Positions 8,070-17,887 of a DNA stretch of 64,000 nt are shown piece by piece. Positions within the stretch are counted from its first letter, which is position 1; the number at the start of each line of letters is the position of its first letter. The notes below the pieces were generated by a model. The model was not told the origin of the DNA. It saw only the letters and a list, made by a program, of their open reading frames with translations, and searched no databases. The position numbers and the translations under genes were made by a program. Source of the DNA: Candidatus Latescibacterota bacterium (GTDB lineage Bacteria > JAAXHH01); NCBI GenBank assembly GCA_012270975.1, contig JAAXHH010000141.1:987958-1051957 (forward strand), in the 5' to 3' direction.

Positions 8070-10448
8070 TCACTGCTGTACGTTCTGGATCACTTCGGCC
8101 GGTTTCATGCCGGCGGTCTTCAGCGTTTCACGGGCCACCATGGCACAGATCAGAACGTATATGGCCAGCACGGGCAGGGCAACCAGTAACGGAGACACAT
8201 CCGCCCTGTAGGCGTATTGGACGATCCAGAGATTGTACACATAGTAGACCACCGGAAGCGCGATGACCAGAGACAGGGCGACAGACCCGGAAATGGCCGT
8301 GAGGTTCATCCGGACGATGTCCCCGGCGGAGGCGCCGTGAATCTTGCGAATGGCGACTTCCCGGATCCGGTTGAGCGTAAAAAACACGCCATAATTGTAG
8401 ATACCGGCAACGGCCAGAGCGAAGGCGATCACGGCCAGCAGGAGAAGCGTCTCAAGGATCTGCCGGTCGCTGCTGTAGAGTTCATCAAGTCTGGAATCCA
8501 GGAAGAAGTATTCGAACCTGGTGTCGGGCAGTAGTTGTCGGAAAGTGTCCGAAAGATCGTTTACAGCGGCCTCCTGTTGCGCCGGCTCAATATCCACGAT
8601 AAGGTGAGTCAGGCTCGAATCCATACGCGGATAACTCAACATAAGGGGTTCGATCGCATGATGGGCCGACCAGATGTGGAAATCGGCTACAACGCCCACG
8701 ACGCGCACCCTTCCCACGATGTCCTGCACGGTGCCCAAGTCGTCCTCGTCCAGTCCGACCAGGTTGAAGGCAGTTTCGTTCAACAGGACTGTATTAGGCA
8801 ACTCGTCGTCTTCGAGGTCTCTACCGTGAAGCAGTGGGACTTTGAGTGTCTCCAGCAGGTTGCGACCTATGACAAGCACTCCGATCTCCAACTGGGTTTC
8901 GGATCCCTTGTTTTCTAAAGGGACCCGCAACAGTGGGAAGAATCCCGGGTGACCTCTGGAGGAGCCGGCACTGACCACGTGGGGACTTCTTTCGAAACCC
9001 TCGGCAAGCCGTTGGTGCCAGCCGGAGGACACGGGGGCCGGAATCACGACCTTGTTCTCTTTCTCATACCCCAGCGGCTTGGCGGTCAGGTAGGCCACCT
9101 GGTTGTAGACCAGGCCGGTCAGCAACAGCAAGGCAACGGATATGGCGAGTTGGAAGAAAAGCAATCCCTTCCTCAGCGAGTTGGCGGTCCAGGAGGCGGA
9201 CACTCGGTTCGCCAGCATGTCGACCGGGTTGATCCTGTAGAACACGAAGGCGGGGCAGATACCCGAAACGAGTCCGATGACCAGCAAGGCGAACCCCAGA
9301 AACCCGATGTATTCCACGCTGACCTCGGAGCGCGAAAGATGCTCGAGGAGGGGGATCCCACTCGCCCGCAAAACCAGTACGCATACGATCGAGGTTGCCA
9401 CGGCGACCAGGCAGTTCATCAGGGTCTCCACGACGAATTGACAGACCACCGCCGACTTGCCCGCCCCGAAGGACTTGCGCAAGCCCATTTCCTTCAACCG
9501 CCGAACCAGGTGGGCGATGTTGATGTTCACATAGTTCGCCACCGTCATGAACGATATCAGCACCAGGTACACCACGGCGAAATACACGTAGTTGACATCT
9601 CCCTTGACCTGCCCCCCGAAAGCGTGCGGCGAAAAGTAGATCTCGGACATGGGTTCGAGGGTGTATACATCGGAATGATCCCCAGGGACGTAGTCGGAAG
9701 GAAATGTGTCCAACTTAGCGAGGAAACCGCGCAGGGTATCTTCCCTGCCGTCGATCAGCAGTACGTAGGTCAGGAACTGTTGCATCATCCAGGCGAAATC
9801 GGAGCCCCGACCGACCATATTGTCGGGTAACGTAGCGAAGGAAATGAAAGCGTCCGGCTGCAGATGTGAGTTTCGGGGCACATCATCCATAACGCCGACT
9901 ACTTCCACGGAACCCGATCCCGACCACCGGTCACTATAATACAACAGTCCTCCCATAGGATTATCATCACCAAAGAATCTCGCGGCCATGGTACGGTTGA
10001 TGATCGCGGTGTTCGGCCGGCCGAATTCCGCCAACGTAGCTGGCGTAATGGGTCCAAAAGAGAACACGCCGAACATGTCGGGTTCAGCGTAGGCGACTCT
10101 GAATGCACCGGAGTCAGCATGTTCATCGGGAGACGTACTCAGTAGCATGGAAGGACTATAGTAGATGCGAACGGCCGATTCCACTTCCGGATAGGCCTCC
10201 ACGAGCGTCGGGGCAAGCAGGCTGGAGGTCGTGGCAAACGTGTAGTCAAAATCGGGTTTGGTCACCAGTGCGCGGTAAATCCGGTCGCCCTTCTCGTGAA
10301 ACCCGTCGTAGGACGTTTCGAAAAGGACATAATTCAGCCCGAAGATCACCACGATGAAGTTCAGGGTGAATCCGAAGACGTTCGCGGCGAACACGCCTCT
10401 GCTCTTCGCGATTTGCCGGATTGCGGATACAATGTAGTGGCGGACCAT
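8070..10448 (-). CDS. FtsX-like ABC transporter permease (MacB type)
   Basis: 792 residues. Predicted topology: one TM at about 17-40, a large periplasmic MacB-type domain to about 280, three TMs between 290 and 405, another TM at 425-445, a second periplasmic domain, and three TMs at the C-terminus (from about 660). FtsX coupling regions are seen as LRRLKEMGLRKSFGAGK and NRIREVAIRKIHGAS. This duplicated layout is typical of Bacteroidetes/FCB permeases that act on lipids, peptides or lipoproteins. No ABC ATPase gene is adjacent, so a partner must be elsewhere. ATG 10448 follows GGAAAG. Confidence 0.88.
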   Translation of the reverse strand: MVRHYIVSAIRQIAKSRGVFAANVFGFTLNFIVVIFGLNYVLFETSYDGFHEKGDRIYRALVTKPDFDYTFATTSSLLAPTLVEAYPEVESAVRIYYSPSMLLSTSPDEHADSGAFRVAYAEPDMFGVFSFGPITPATLAEFGRPNTAIINRTMAARFFGDDNPMGGLLYYSDRWSGSGSVEVVGVMDDVPRNSHLQPDAFISFATLPDNMVGRGSDFAWMMQQFLTYVLLIDGREDTLRGFLAKLDTFPSDYVPGDHSDVYTLEPMSEIYFSPHAFGGQVKGDVNYVYFAVVYLVLISFMTVANYVNINIAHLVRRLKEMGLRKSFGAGKSAVVCQFVVETLMNCLVAVATSIVCVLVLRASGIPLLEHLSRSEVSVEYIGFLGFALLVIGLVSGICPAFVFYRINPVDMLANRVSASWTANSLRKGLLFFQLAISVALLLLTGLVYNQVAYLTAKPLGYEKENKVVIPAPVSSGWHQRLAEGFERSPHVVSAGSSRGHPGFFPLLRVPLENKGSETQLEIGVLVIGRNLLETLKVPLLHGRDLEDDELPNTVLLNETAFNLVGLDEDDLGTVQDIVGRVRVVGVVADFHIWSAHHAIEPLMLSYPRMDSSLTHLIVDIEPAQQEAAVNDLSDTFRQLLPDTRFEYFFLDSRLDELYSSDRQILETLLLLAVIAFALAVAGIYNYGVFFTLNRIREVAIRKIHGASAGDIVRMNLTAISGSVALSLVIALPVVYYVYNLWIVQYAYRADVSPLLVALPVLAIYVLICAMVARETLKTAGMKPAEVIQNVQQ

Positions 10449-10627
10449 GGGGTCGACTTTCCGATGCTTCCTTCCAGGCCGGGTCGCGGGAACCTGGTAG
10501 CGCAGAATCGACCCGGGCCACTGGATGGCAGAATGGGAGTCCTTTGAATGTTACCCGGCCTTACACTTCGTCAAATACAATATCCCTTTGACACCCCGGC
10601 GGTTTCCATCCATATAGGAATCCATCC

Positions 10628-11494
10628 ATGTCCACCGAACTCTTCGTCTTCGTCCTGCTCTCAGCCGTACTGCATGCTACCTGGAACTTCGTCGCGCGGC
10701 GCAGTTCAGGGGACCTTACCGTGTTCTGGTGGTCCCTGTGGGTCAGCGGTCTCGTGCTCCTGCCCTTCGTGGCGGGCGTAGCCGTTTCGCTAGGCGTGGC
10801 GGGATTCCTGTCGATGATGGCGGACGGCTGGTTGTACATGGTCGCCACGGGGATCATCCACGCTTTTTACTTCCTGCTGCTGGCCAGGGCCTACCAACAC
10901 GGCGAGATCTCCCTGGTATACCCCATCGCCCGCGGCTCCGGGATCGGTCTCACGGGTTTCCTGGGATGGCTCCTGCTCGGTGAATCGCTGACGCCCTTCG
11001 GCGTGTCCGGAATTGCCTTAATCTGTATCGGCATACTGTCTCTTGGCGTTCCTGTCCTCATGTACGCGCGGGACGCAAGGCACGGTTTCGTCTCGGCACT
11101 GGGAGTGGGCGCCACGATCGTGAGCTACTCCCTCGTGGACAAAGTGGGCGTGAGTATCGTCCATCCCGTAGTCTACATCTTCGCCATGTTCATGCTGAGC
11201 GGTGCGCTGGTCACGCCGATGGTCGCCGTCCGCGACCGTGGTCGCCTCTGGCGCAGACTGGCGGAGACCTGGCGTGCCGCGACCCTGATCGGCGTCGGTT
11301 CCACTGCCGCCTACCTCATGATCCTGTTTGCCATGACCGTGGGGCAGGTCGGCTATATCGTCGCGCTGCGGGAGTTTGCCGTGGTCCTGGGCGCCGTGCT
11401 GGGATTCGTCTTTCTGAAGGAACGGGTCACCCCGATGAAAGTGTGCGCGGTGTTGATGATCGTCGCCGGACTGGTATGCATTAAACTGGGATGA
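10628..11494 (+). CDS. EamA/DMT family transporter
   Basis: 288 residues with about ten hydrophobic helices in two repeats of five, starting FVFVLLSAVLHATWNFVARR, the typical EamA N-terminus. Second-repeat features include GYIVALREFAVVLGAVLGFVFLKERVT. DMT transporters export or import small metabolites; the substrate is unknown. ATG 10628 follows TAGGAA. Divergent from the FtsX permease. Confidence 0.88.
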   Translation: MSTELFVFVLLSAVLHATWNFVARRSSGDLTVFWWSLWVSGLVLLPFVAGVAVSLGVAGFLSMMADGWLYMVATGIIHAFYFLLLARAYQHGEISLVYPIARGSGIGLTGFLGWLLLGESLTPFGVSGIALICIGILSLGVPVLMYARDARHGFVSALGVGATIVSYSLVDKVGVSIVHPVVYIFAMFMLSGALVTPMVAVRDRGRLWRRLAETWRAATLIGVGSTAAYLMILFAMTVGQVGYIVALREFAVVLGAVLGFVFLKERVTPMKVCAVLMIVAGLVCIKLG

Positions 11495-11634
11495 AATTAG
11501 ATGTGAAATACCACGTAACGCACCTTGATTTTATGGGCCGGTATGCCTACATTGCCTATCGATTCCCATCGTGATTCGGCATGTCTTTCGCTTCGCTGCT
11601 GTCGCGGGGTTAATCATAAAGGAGATCCGCGAAC

Positions 11635-13047
11635 GTGTCCCGACTGACCCGCCGTTCCTTCATTCGAAACACCGCCATATCCGTTGGAGCGCTGACCGTC
11701 GGCGCTTCGGCGCTGCAGGGTTTGATCGCCCGGCGAGCACGGGCCATGGCCGACGGTTACGCCCACCTTGTCGCGCATCGCGGTGAAGGCGGATACGGAC
11801 CCCTTTCTCCCGTCCCCTCACGGAACACGGGGGAAACCCTGCTGGAACTTGCACCTGGATTCTCCTATACCGTCTTCGGCAAGAAGGGTGGCCTCATGTC
11901 GGACGGCCATCCCACACCGCCCGCCCACGACGGCATGGCCGCCTTTGCCGCGGACGGGATGGTCCGGCTCCTGCGCAACCACGAAATCAACACGGGCAAG
12001 CCGGTCGAAGCCATCGGCGACCGGGCCGCGGCCTACGATCCCACGGCGCCCGGCGGCGTCACCACGCTCGTCGTCGATCCACAGACGCGCGAACTGGTCC
12101 GCGATTTCGTCAGCGTGGGCGGGACGCTCCACAACTGCGCCGGCGGTCCGACGCCCTGGGGCACCTGGATCACTTGTGAAGAAACCACCATGGGTACGGA
12201 CCGGTTCTTCAGTTCGCGCTGGCTCCAGTACCTTGGCGGGTACGACAAGGAGCACGGGTACTGCTTCGAAGTGCCGGCCGATGCCGAGGAGAGCGTGGCG
12301 GCCGAACCCCTGACCCACATGGGACGCTTCGTCCACGAGGCCATAGCCGTCGATCCGGCCTCGGGCATCGTGTACGAGACCGAAGACAACAATCCGAGCG
12401 GATTCTACCAGTACATTCCCGATCATCCCGGCGAGCTTGCCCGGGGAGGACGCCTGCGCATGCTCGCCGTCAGGGACCTGCCCAGGTATGACACGCGCAA
12501 AGGCCAGACCATGGGCACTACCCTGCCCGTTACCTGGGTGGAGATCGAAGATCCCGATCCCGCGGGAGCCGGTCTGGACCGCAACCTGGTGTACAAGGAG
12601 GGAGCGGACAAGGGCGGCGCCGCCTTCGACCGCCTGGAGGGATGCTGGTACGGCAATGGCCGCATCTTCTTTACGGCGACTACCGGCGGCGAAGAGCGCC
12701 TGGGACAGGTCTGGGAGTACCTCCCCGAGAGCGCGGACGAAGGCGTGCTGACGCTCCTGTTCGAATCGCCCGACGCCTCGCTCATGGCGGCTCCCGACAA
12801 CGTCTGCGTGAGTCCCCGCGGCGGCCTGATCGTGTGCGAGGACAACCGGAACGGCATACAGCATATCCGGGGCCTGACGAAGGACGGCCGGGTATTCGAC
12901 CTGGCCAGGGACGTCGCCGGCATCGCCTACCGGGGTGAATTCGCCGGAGCGACCTTCAGTCCGGACGGCGAGACCCTCTTCGTCAACATGCAGCGGCCCG
13001 GACTGACCTACGCCATCTGGGGACCGTGGCGGCAAGGCGCCGTCTAG
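11635..13047 (+). CDS. PhoX/DUF839 family protein, Tat-exported
   Basis: 470 residues from GTG 11635 with AAAGGAG about ten bases upstream. A Tat signal RRSFIRNTAISVGALTVGAS opens the protein. The rest matches the PhoX-like family of Ca/Fe-dependent beta-propeller phosphatases: HEINTG, VGGTLHNCAGGPTPWGTW, THMGRFVHEAIAVD, TEDNNPSGFYQYIP, ADKGGAAFDRLEGCWYG and DNVCVSPRGGLIVCEDN. These segments carry the family's acidic metal ligands. Likely a periplasmic phosphate-releasing or related hydrolase. It leads the following plus-strand catabolic-looking run but is separated from it by 53 bp. Confidence 0.87.
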   Translation: MSRLTRRSFIRNTAISVGALTVGASALQGLIARRARAMADGYAHLVAHRGEGGYGPLSPVPSRNTGETLLELAPGFSYTVFGKKGGLMSDGHPTPPAHDGMAAFAADGMVRLLRNHEINTGKPVEAIGDRAAAYDPTAPGGVTTLVVDPQTRELVRDFVSVGGTLHNCAGGPTPWGTWITCEETTMGTDRFFSSRWLQYLGGYDKEHGYCFEVPADAEESVAAEPLTHMGRFVHEAIAVDPASGIVYETEDNNPSGFYQYIPDHPGELARGGRLRMLAVRDLPRYDTRKGQTMGTTLPVTWVEIEDPDPAGAGLDRNLVYKEGADKGGAAFDRLEGCWYGNGRIFFTATTGGEERLGQVWEYLPESADEGVLTLLFESPDASLMAAPDNVCVSPRGGLIVCEDNRNGIQHIRGLTKDGRVFDLARDVAGIAYRGEFAGATFSPDGETLFVNMQRPGLTYAIWGPWRQGAV

Positions 13048-13100
13048 AAACCGAAAAGCGGCACGACAGCAGGTTGTAAATCCAATACCGCGGAGCTCGA

Positions 13101-13883
13101 TTGTTTTCCAAGGAAATCAGAGCGTTCAGAGACCGGCTTGCCGGCGGTGAGCTCTGTCTCGGCCCCGCCGTGACCTTCACCGACCCGGCCGTGACCGAGG
13201 CTCTGTGCGATTCGGCGGACTTCATCTGGATCGACACCGAGCACACGGCGATGAACCTGGAGTCGGTCACGAGGCACCTGATGGCTGCGCGCGCAGGCGG
13301 CACCGCCGCGCTGGTCCGCGTGCCTTCCAGCGCCATAGGGCATGTCAAGCCCATCCTGGACGCCGGCGCGCCCGGGATCGTCGTCCCGCAGGTCCGCTCC
13401 GCCGCCGAGGTGCGGCGCGTGGTCGACGCCTGTCGATACCCGCCCGCGGGAGACCGGGGCTTCGGACCCCATCGCCCGTCGAACTACGGACGGGCGTTTT
13501 CCGATTTCGACGCCTATGTCGACGACATGAACCGGGACCTCTTCGTCTCGGTTCAGATCGAACATGTCGAAGCCTACCGGGAACTGGAGGCCATCGCGGC
13601 CATACCCGGCCTGGACAGCCTGGTCATCGGGCCCGTGGATCTGAGCGGATCCATCGGCACCCTGGGGCGGCTCGAAGACGACGAGGTCGTGACCGCCATG
13701 GAGCGGATCATCGACGTGGGGCACGAGGCGGGCCTCTCCATCGGCATGGGCATGGGATCGCAATACGCCTTCGGCCGTCGCTGGAGCAGCCGGGGCGTCG
13801 ACTGGATACAGGTCGACTGCGACTACAGCTACCTGATCAGTGGTTTCGAACGGGTCGCCGCCGGAGTCCGCGGCGACAGTTGA
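13101..13883 (+). CDS. HpcH/HpaI aldolase family protein
   Basis: 260 residues from TTG 13101 (GGAG just upstream). HpcH/HpaI enzymes cleave or form 4-hydroxy-2-oxo acids with a divalent metal. Visible motifs are IDTEHTAMN (catalytic His region), LVRVPSS, ILDAGAPGIVVPQV, RGFGPHR, SVQIEHVEA (metal Glu) and VIGPVDLSGSIG (metal Asp). It is followed after its stop by the Ldh-family gene in the same reading frame. A second, divergent aldolase lies 1.2 kb downstream, suggesting a pathway ending in C-C cleavage. Confidence 0.9.
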   Translation: MFSKEIRAFRDRLAGGELCLGPAVTFTDPAVTEALCDSADFIWIDTEHTAMNLESVTRHLMAARAGGTAALVRVPSSAIGHVKPILDAGAPGIVVPQVRSAAEVRRVVDACRYPPAGDRGFGPHRPSNYGRAFSDFDAYVDDMNRDLFVSVQIEHVEAYRELEAIAAIPGLDSLVIGPVDLSGSIGTLGRLEDDEVVTAMERIIDVGHEAGLSIGMGMGSQYAFGRRWSSRGVDWIQVDCDYSYLISGFERVAAGVRGDS

Positions 13884-13907
13884 GCACGCCTTCAGAAAGG
13901 CATCGGA

Positions 13908-15023
13908 CTGGCTACCGATTCCCGCCGGACTTCATCGGAAGATCAACTCTACGTCCTGCGCACGGCGCCCGAACCGCTCGCGGACTTCTGCACGGCGGCG
14001 ATGGCCGTGGCGGGACTCTCACGTGCGGACGCCAGACTGACGGCGGACGTCCTGATCCGCACCGACATGCGCGGGATCTACACACACGGCACGGTCGCGT
14101 TGAGGCGTTACGTGCAATTGATGCGCGACGGCGGGATCGACGTAACCGCCGCACCGGAAGTCACTGGCGACGGTCCCGCATGGGCGCGGATAGACGCCCG
14201 CCGGGCCGTGGGCATGGTGGCCTCGCACCACGGGATGACGGCGGCCATGGACAAGGCCGCACGCTGTGGCATCGGCATGGCCACGGTACGCCGGAGCAAT
14301 CATTTCGGCGCGGCATCGGCCTACACGGTCATGGCGGTGGAAAACGCGGACCGGCCCATGATCGGCGTCGCCATGAGCAATACCGACGTGGTCATGAACA
14401 TTCCCGGCGGACGCGGCGCGGCCATCGGCAACAATCCCCTCTCCTACGCCGTTCCGGCCCGGTCCCAGCCGCCCATCGTGCTGGACATCGCCATGAGCAC
14501 CGTGGCGGGGGGCAAGGTGGCCTCGTACCAGGCCCGGGACGAACCGCTGCCGGAGGGATGGCTCACCGATGCCGAAGGGCTTCCGACGACGGATCCCGGC
14601 GTATTCACCGTCACAGGCGCCCTGACGCCTTTCAGTGCGCACAAGGGTTATGGCCTGGCGTTGCTGGTGGAATCCCTGGCCGGGGTGCTTGCCGGCGCGG
14701 GGGTCACGACGGACATCCTGTCCTGGTCCAGGGTCTCGGACGACACCTGCGACGAGGGGCACACTTTCATGGCCATCGACGTGGGCGCCATGATGCCGCT
14801 GGACGATTACTACGATCGCATCGACGAACTCATTCGCCGGATGCGGGAAGCGCCGAAGGCGGCCGGGGTGGACCGTACCTACGTCCCCGGCGAGATGGAG
14901 AATGACAGCGAAGCGGTTTCCCGGCGCGAGGGCGTGCCGCTCACGCGCATGGCGGCGGAGAACCTCAAGGGTCTGGCCGAAGATACGGGCCTTTTGGATC
15001 GTCTGCCCCTCGACCTGTCTTGA
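13908..15023 (+). CDS. Ldh family (malate/L-lactate-type) NAD(P)-dependent oxidoreductase, probable CTG start
   Basis: The first ordinary start is ATG 14001, but homologous Ldh sequence continues upstream in frame: SEDQLYVLRTAPEPLADFC precedes MAVAGLSRADA, which together match the family's N-terminal helix. Between the aldolase stop (13881) and this segment there is no ATG, GTG or TTG in frame. CTG 13908 has AGAAAGG at 13894-13900 with 7-nt spacing, so I propose a CTG start (371 residues). Family motifs include RTDMRGIYTHG, RRSNHFGAASAY, GNNPLSYAVP and HKGYGLALLVE. A sequencing indel is the alternative explanation. It probably oxidises a 2-hydroxy acid. Confidence 0.8.
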   Translation: MATDSRRTSSEDQLYVLRTAPEPLADFCTAAMAVAGLSRADARLTADVLIRTDMRGIYTHGTVALRRYVQLMRDGGIDVTAAPEVTGDGPAWARIDARRAVGMVASHHGMTAAMDKAARCGIGMATVRRSNHFGAASAYTVMAVENADRPMIGVAMSNTDVVMNIPGGRGAAIGNNPLSYAVPARSQPPIVLDIAMSTVAGGKVASYQARDEPLPEGWLTDAEGLPTTDPGVFTVTGALTPFSAHKGYGLALLVESLAGVLAGAGVTTDILSWSRVSDDTCDEGHTFMAIDVGAMMPLDDYYDRIDELIRRMREAPKAAGVDRTYVPGEMENDSEAVSRREGVPLTRMAAENLKGLAEDTGLLDRLPLDLS

Positions 15024-15102
15024 GGCGCCTCATTAATCGAAGCAAAAGGCGCGGCCGGTCGTAAGGATCGACGCAGAGACGACTGGCAGAAAGGACCACG
15101 CA

Positions 15103-15960
15103 ATGCCCAGTGTAAACCGTGCCGTGGAACTGCTCAAGCGGGGCCAGCCCATTTACTACGGCGGCGCCGGCGAACTGAGTTACGAAAAGGGCGTCGAAGC
15201 CTCCGGGCGATGGGAGGATTACCTGATCGTCGAGATGGAGCACGGCCTCTTCGACCTGCCGAATCTCAAGGCTTTCATGGCCGGCCTGGTGGATGCGGGA
15301 CCCACGTCCGGCGGACACCTTACGCCCTGTATCATCGTCACATTGCCCACGAACGGCACCAGCGAGGCGGTCATGCGAGCGAACGCCTGGATGGTCAAGC
15401 AACTTCTGGCCCTGGGCGTGCACGGACTGCTGCTTTGCCACGCGGAGACGCCGGGCGCGGTGCGTGCCTTCGTGGAAGCCGCCCGGTATCCCTTCCAGGC
15501 CCGGGGCGTGGGGGACGGACTCGGAGTGGGACAGCGCGGGTCGGGGGGTCAGGGCTTCGCGGCCGGCACGTGGGGCCTCGACGTGCAGGATTACGTGGAG
15601 AAGGCCGACGTCTGGCCTCTGAACTCGGATGGGGAGCTGATGCTCGGTCTCAAGATCGAGAACCAACGCGCCCTGGCCAACGTCGAAGAGAGCCTCGCAG
15701 TGCCCGGTATCGCCTTCGCCGAATGGGGTCCGGGCGACATGGGGATGTCCTTCGGGTACCCGGACCGCCACGACCCGCCCTACCCGCCCGAGATGATCGA
15801 CGCGCGGGCCGCGGTGCTCGCGGCCTGCAAGGCCAACGGCGTCGCCTTCCTGGACGGGGTGAAGCCCGACAACGTGACCGACAAGATCGACGAGGGCGTG
15901 ATGGTCTCAGGCTGCAGCCAAGAGGCGGCCGAAATCGGCAAACGCCATACCGGAAGGTAA
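15103..15960 (+). CDS. HpcH/HpaI aldolase family protein (second)
   Basis: 285 residues from ATG 15103 (AAAGGA upstream). It carries the HpcH/HpaI-type VEMEHGLFD, LGVHGLLLCHAETPGAV, KIENQRALANVEE (metal Glu region) and WGPGDMGMSFGYP, where GPGDM corresponds to the GPxDL of the family. It is more divergent from the first aldolase than typical paralogs, so a different acceptor is likely. It is directly followed by the deoxyribosyltransferase-like gene with an 17-nt gap and probably shares its transcript. Confidence 0.85.
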   Translation: MPSVNRAVELLKRGQPIYYGGAGELSYEKGVEASGRWEDYLIVEMEHGLFDLPNLKAFMAGLVDAGPTSGGHLTPCIIVTLPTNGTSEAVMRANAWMVKQLLALGVHGLLLCHAETPGAVRAFVEAARYPFQARGVGDGLGVGQRGSGGQGFAAGTWGLDVQDYVEKADVWPLNSDGELMLGLKIENQRALANVEESLAVPGIAFAEWGPGDMGMSFGYPDRHDPPYPPEMIDARAAVLAACKANGVAFLDGVKPDNVTDKIDEGVMVSGCSQEAAEIGKRHTGR

Positions 15961-15977
15961 GCGGACCGCGCCTTACC

Positions 15978-16700
15978 ATGACCACTTTCACCGTGTACTT
16001 CGCCGGCGATCTCTTCGACCACAAGCACCTCGCCGGGAACGAACTTCTGGCCGGGGCAGTCGATCGCCGGTCCGGCGGGCGGTACGCCTGCGTCCTGCCC
16101 CAAGACCTCGAACAGGCCACGGAGCGGATGGTCGACATCCGGAACCAGGACCTCATGCAGGTCATGGCCTGCGACCTGGGCCTATTCAACTTCGACGGGA
16201 CGGACCTGGACTCGGGCACGGTGGTGGAGTTCATGCTGGCCAAGATGCTCGACATCCCTTCCGTACTCCTCCGTTCCGATTTCCGGGCGTCGGGCGACCA
16301 GGAACGGGAAGGCGACGACTGGAACCTGATGTGTTCCTTCTATCCCAGGACGAAGAAGGTCCAGTTCAACGCCATGGCCTGGTACCAGGAGACGCGCCGG
16401 GACGGCGGCCAGGGGGATGGCACAGACGGCGGCCAGGGGGATGGCACAGACGGCGGCCAGGGGGATGGCGCACCTGCGGACAACTGGTCCGACAGGCTGT
16501 ACGGCCGGATTGCGGAGGCGATCATCGAAGCGCTGGACGAGGTGCGGACCGAACCTTCCGCCTTCGGCGGCGACGAAGCGCGAATCAGCGCCGTCTATGC
16601 ATGGGCGGCGCGGTTTCCAGGCAGCGGATTCGACGCCGCGTGCGGACCCGGATTCGTTGAGAAAACCATAGCGGAAAAGCGTCGCAAGGGATTGTTGTGA
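15978..16700 (+). CDS. Nucleoside 2-deoxyribosyltransferase-like protein with in-frame repeat insert
   Basis: 240 residues from ATG 15978; no clear ribosome binding site, so it may depend on coupling to the aldolase gene. The N-terminus FTVYFAGDLFDHKHLAGN and the segment NFDGTDLDSGTVVEFMLAKML, with the family's nucleophilic Glu in TVVEF, match the deoxyribosyltransferase/N-ribohydrolase fold. Near residue 142 there are three 8-residue repeats DGGQGDGT, encoded by three 24-bp units, which look like a flexible insertion. The C-terminal extension (residues 175-240) is unassigned. The substrate may not be a nucleoside. Confidence 0.78.
   Translation: MTTFTVYFAGDLFDHKHLAGNELLAGAVDRRSGGRYACVLPQDLEQATERMVDIRNQDLMQVMACDLGLFNFDGTDLDSGTVVEFMLAKMLDIPSVLLRSDFRASGDQEREGDDWNLMCSFYPRTKKVQFNAMAWYQETRRDGGQGDGTDGGQGDGTDGGQGDGAPADNWSDRLYGRIAEAIIEALDEVRTEPSAFGGDEARISAVYAWAARFPGSGFDAACGPGFVEKTIAEKRRKGLL
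16401..16472. repeat. Three tandem copies of a 24-bp unit
   Basis: Units at 16401-16424, 16425-16448 and 16449-16472 begin GACGGCGGCCAGGGGGATGG and are identical except for one base in the last copy. The near identity implies recent expansion inside the deoxyribosyltransferase-like gene. Confidence 0.95.
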
Positions 16701-16716
16701 CCGCAAGGAGCTAAAA

Positions 16717-17805
16717 ATGATCGACTATGGCATGTTCCTCATGCCGGTGCATGATCCGGCCAAGCCGCCGGGACAGTGCTACGACGAAGACATGGAACTG
16801 CTGGTGCGATCGGAGGAGCTCGGGTTCAGCGAGTTCTGGGTGGGCGAGCACCATTCCTCGAGCTACGAGAACATCGTCATGCCCGAGATCTTCATCGGCA
16901 AGGCCCTGGGCGTGACCAGCCGCATGCGGCTGGGTGCCGCGCCCGTGTGCCTGCCCTACCACCATCCCGCCCACGTGGCCGGCCGCCTGGCCTTCCTCGA
17001 TCATCTCTCCCACGGCAGGCTGAACATCTGCTTCGGTCCCGGCGCGATCCCGACGGACCTGGAGATGTTCGGGATCCGTCCCGAGGACTCGGGCGCCATG
17101 GTGGGCGAGGCGATCCAGATGATCATGACGCTCTGGACCACCGATCCGCCCTACGACATCAATGGGCGGTTCTGGCAGGTGCACGTGGGGCGGGAAGTCC
17201 GGGAGGACCTGGGGGTCGGCGTGTACCTCAAACCCCTTCAGAAACCCCACCCGCCCCTGTCCGTGCCCGTGATCATGCGGGATTCGGCCGGGACCCGCAT
17301 CGCGGGACAGAAGGGCTATTCTCCCTTCAGCCACCACATGGTCGCAGCGAACGTGCTGGCGAACCACTGGGAGACCTACGCAAGCGGCGCGCAATCCGCC
17401 GGACAGGAGCCGGACCGGCGCAAGTGGAAGATCTCCCGCAACATCTTCGTGGCGGAGACGACGAAGGAAGCCCGAGAAAAGGCGCGAAACAGCTCTCTGG
17501 GCAAGTGCCTGGAATACATCATGAAGCTCACGGACCTGGGTCCGGGGCGGGCGTTCTGGAAGCGGGACCTGGACATGCCCGACTCCGAATGCACCCTGGA
17601 CTACATGATGGATGAGCAGATCATCGCCGGCGATCCCGATGAGTGCGTTCGGCAGCTGCACCGCATGATGGAGGAGACGGGCGAATTCGGCACGTTCATC
17701 ATGACCGCCCACGACTGGGATGACCGGGAGGCCTGGATCAACAGCCTGGAACTGTTCGCGAGAGAAGTCATGCCGAAGTTCAACCGGTCGTTGGGCTACA
17801 CTTAA
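16717..17805 (+). CDS. LLM class flavin-dependent oxidoreductase (copy 1)
   Basis: 362 residues, ATG preceded by AAGGAG. A bacterial-luciferase-like TIM barrel: EELGFSEFWVGEHHSS, RLGAAPVCLPYHHPAHVAGRLAFLDHLSHGRLNICFGPG and a C-terminal DEQIIAGDPDECVRQLHRM that closes the barrel. Such enzymes use reduced FMN and O2 to hydroxylate or cleave small organics. A paralog follows 80 bp downstream with the same N-terminus (YGMFxMPxHDPxKPP/A), so the pair arose by tandem duplication. The neighbouring aldolases, dehydrogenase and amidohydrolase suggest degradation of an exogenous compound. Confidence 0.92.
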   Translation: MIDYGMFLMPVHDPAKPPGQCYDEDMELLVRSEELGFSEFWVGEHHSSSYENIVMPEIFIGKALGVTSRMRLGAAPVCLPYHHPAHVAGRLAFLDHLSHGRLNICFGPGAIPTDLEMFGIRPEDSGAMVGEAIQMIMTLWTTDPPYDINGRFWQVHVGREVREDLGVGVYLKPLQKPHPPLSVPVIMRDSAGTRIAGQKGYSPFSHHMVAANVLANHWETYASGAQSAGQEPDRRKWKISRNIFVAETTKEAREKARNSSLGKCLEYIMKLTDLGPGRAFWKRDLDMPDSECTLDYMMDEQIIAGDPDECVRQLHRMMEETGEFGTFIMTAHDWDDREAWINSLELFAREVMPKFNRSLGYT

Positions 17806-17887
17806 TCGGACTGGCGCTCGTCTTACTGATCAGTCCGAATCAGTGCATCGCGGGAGCAGCGGTACGACAAACACAGGAGTATCAGAT

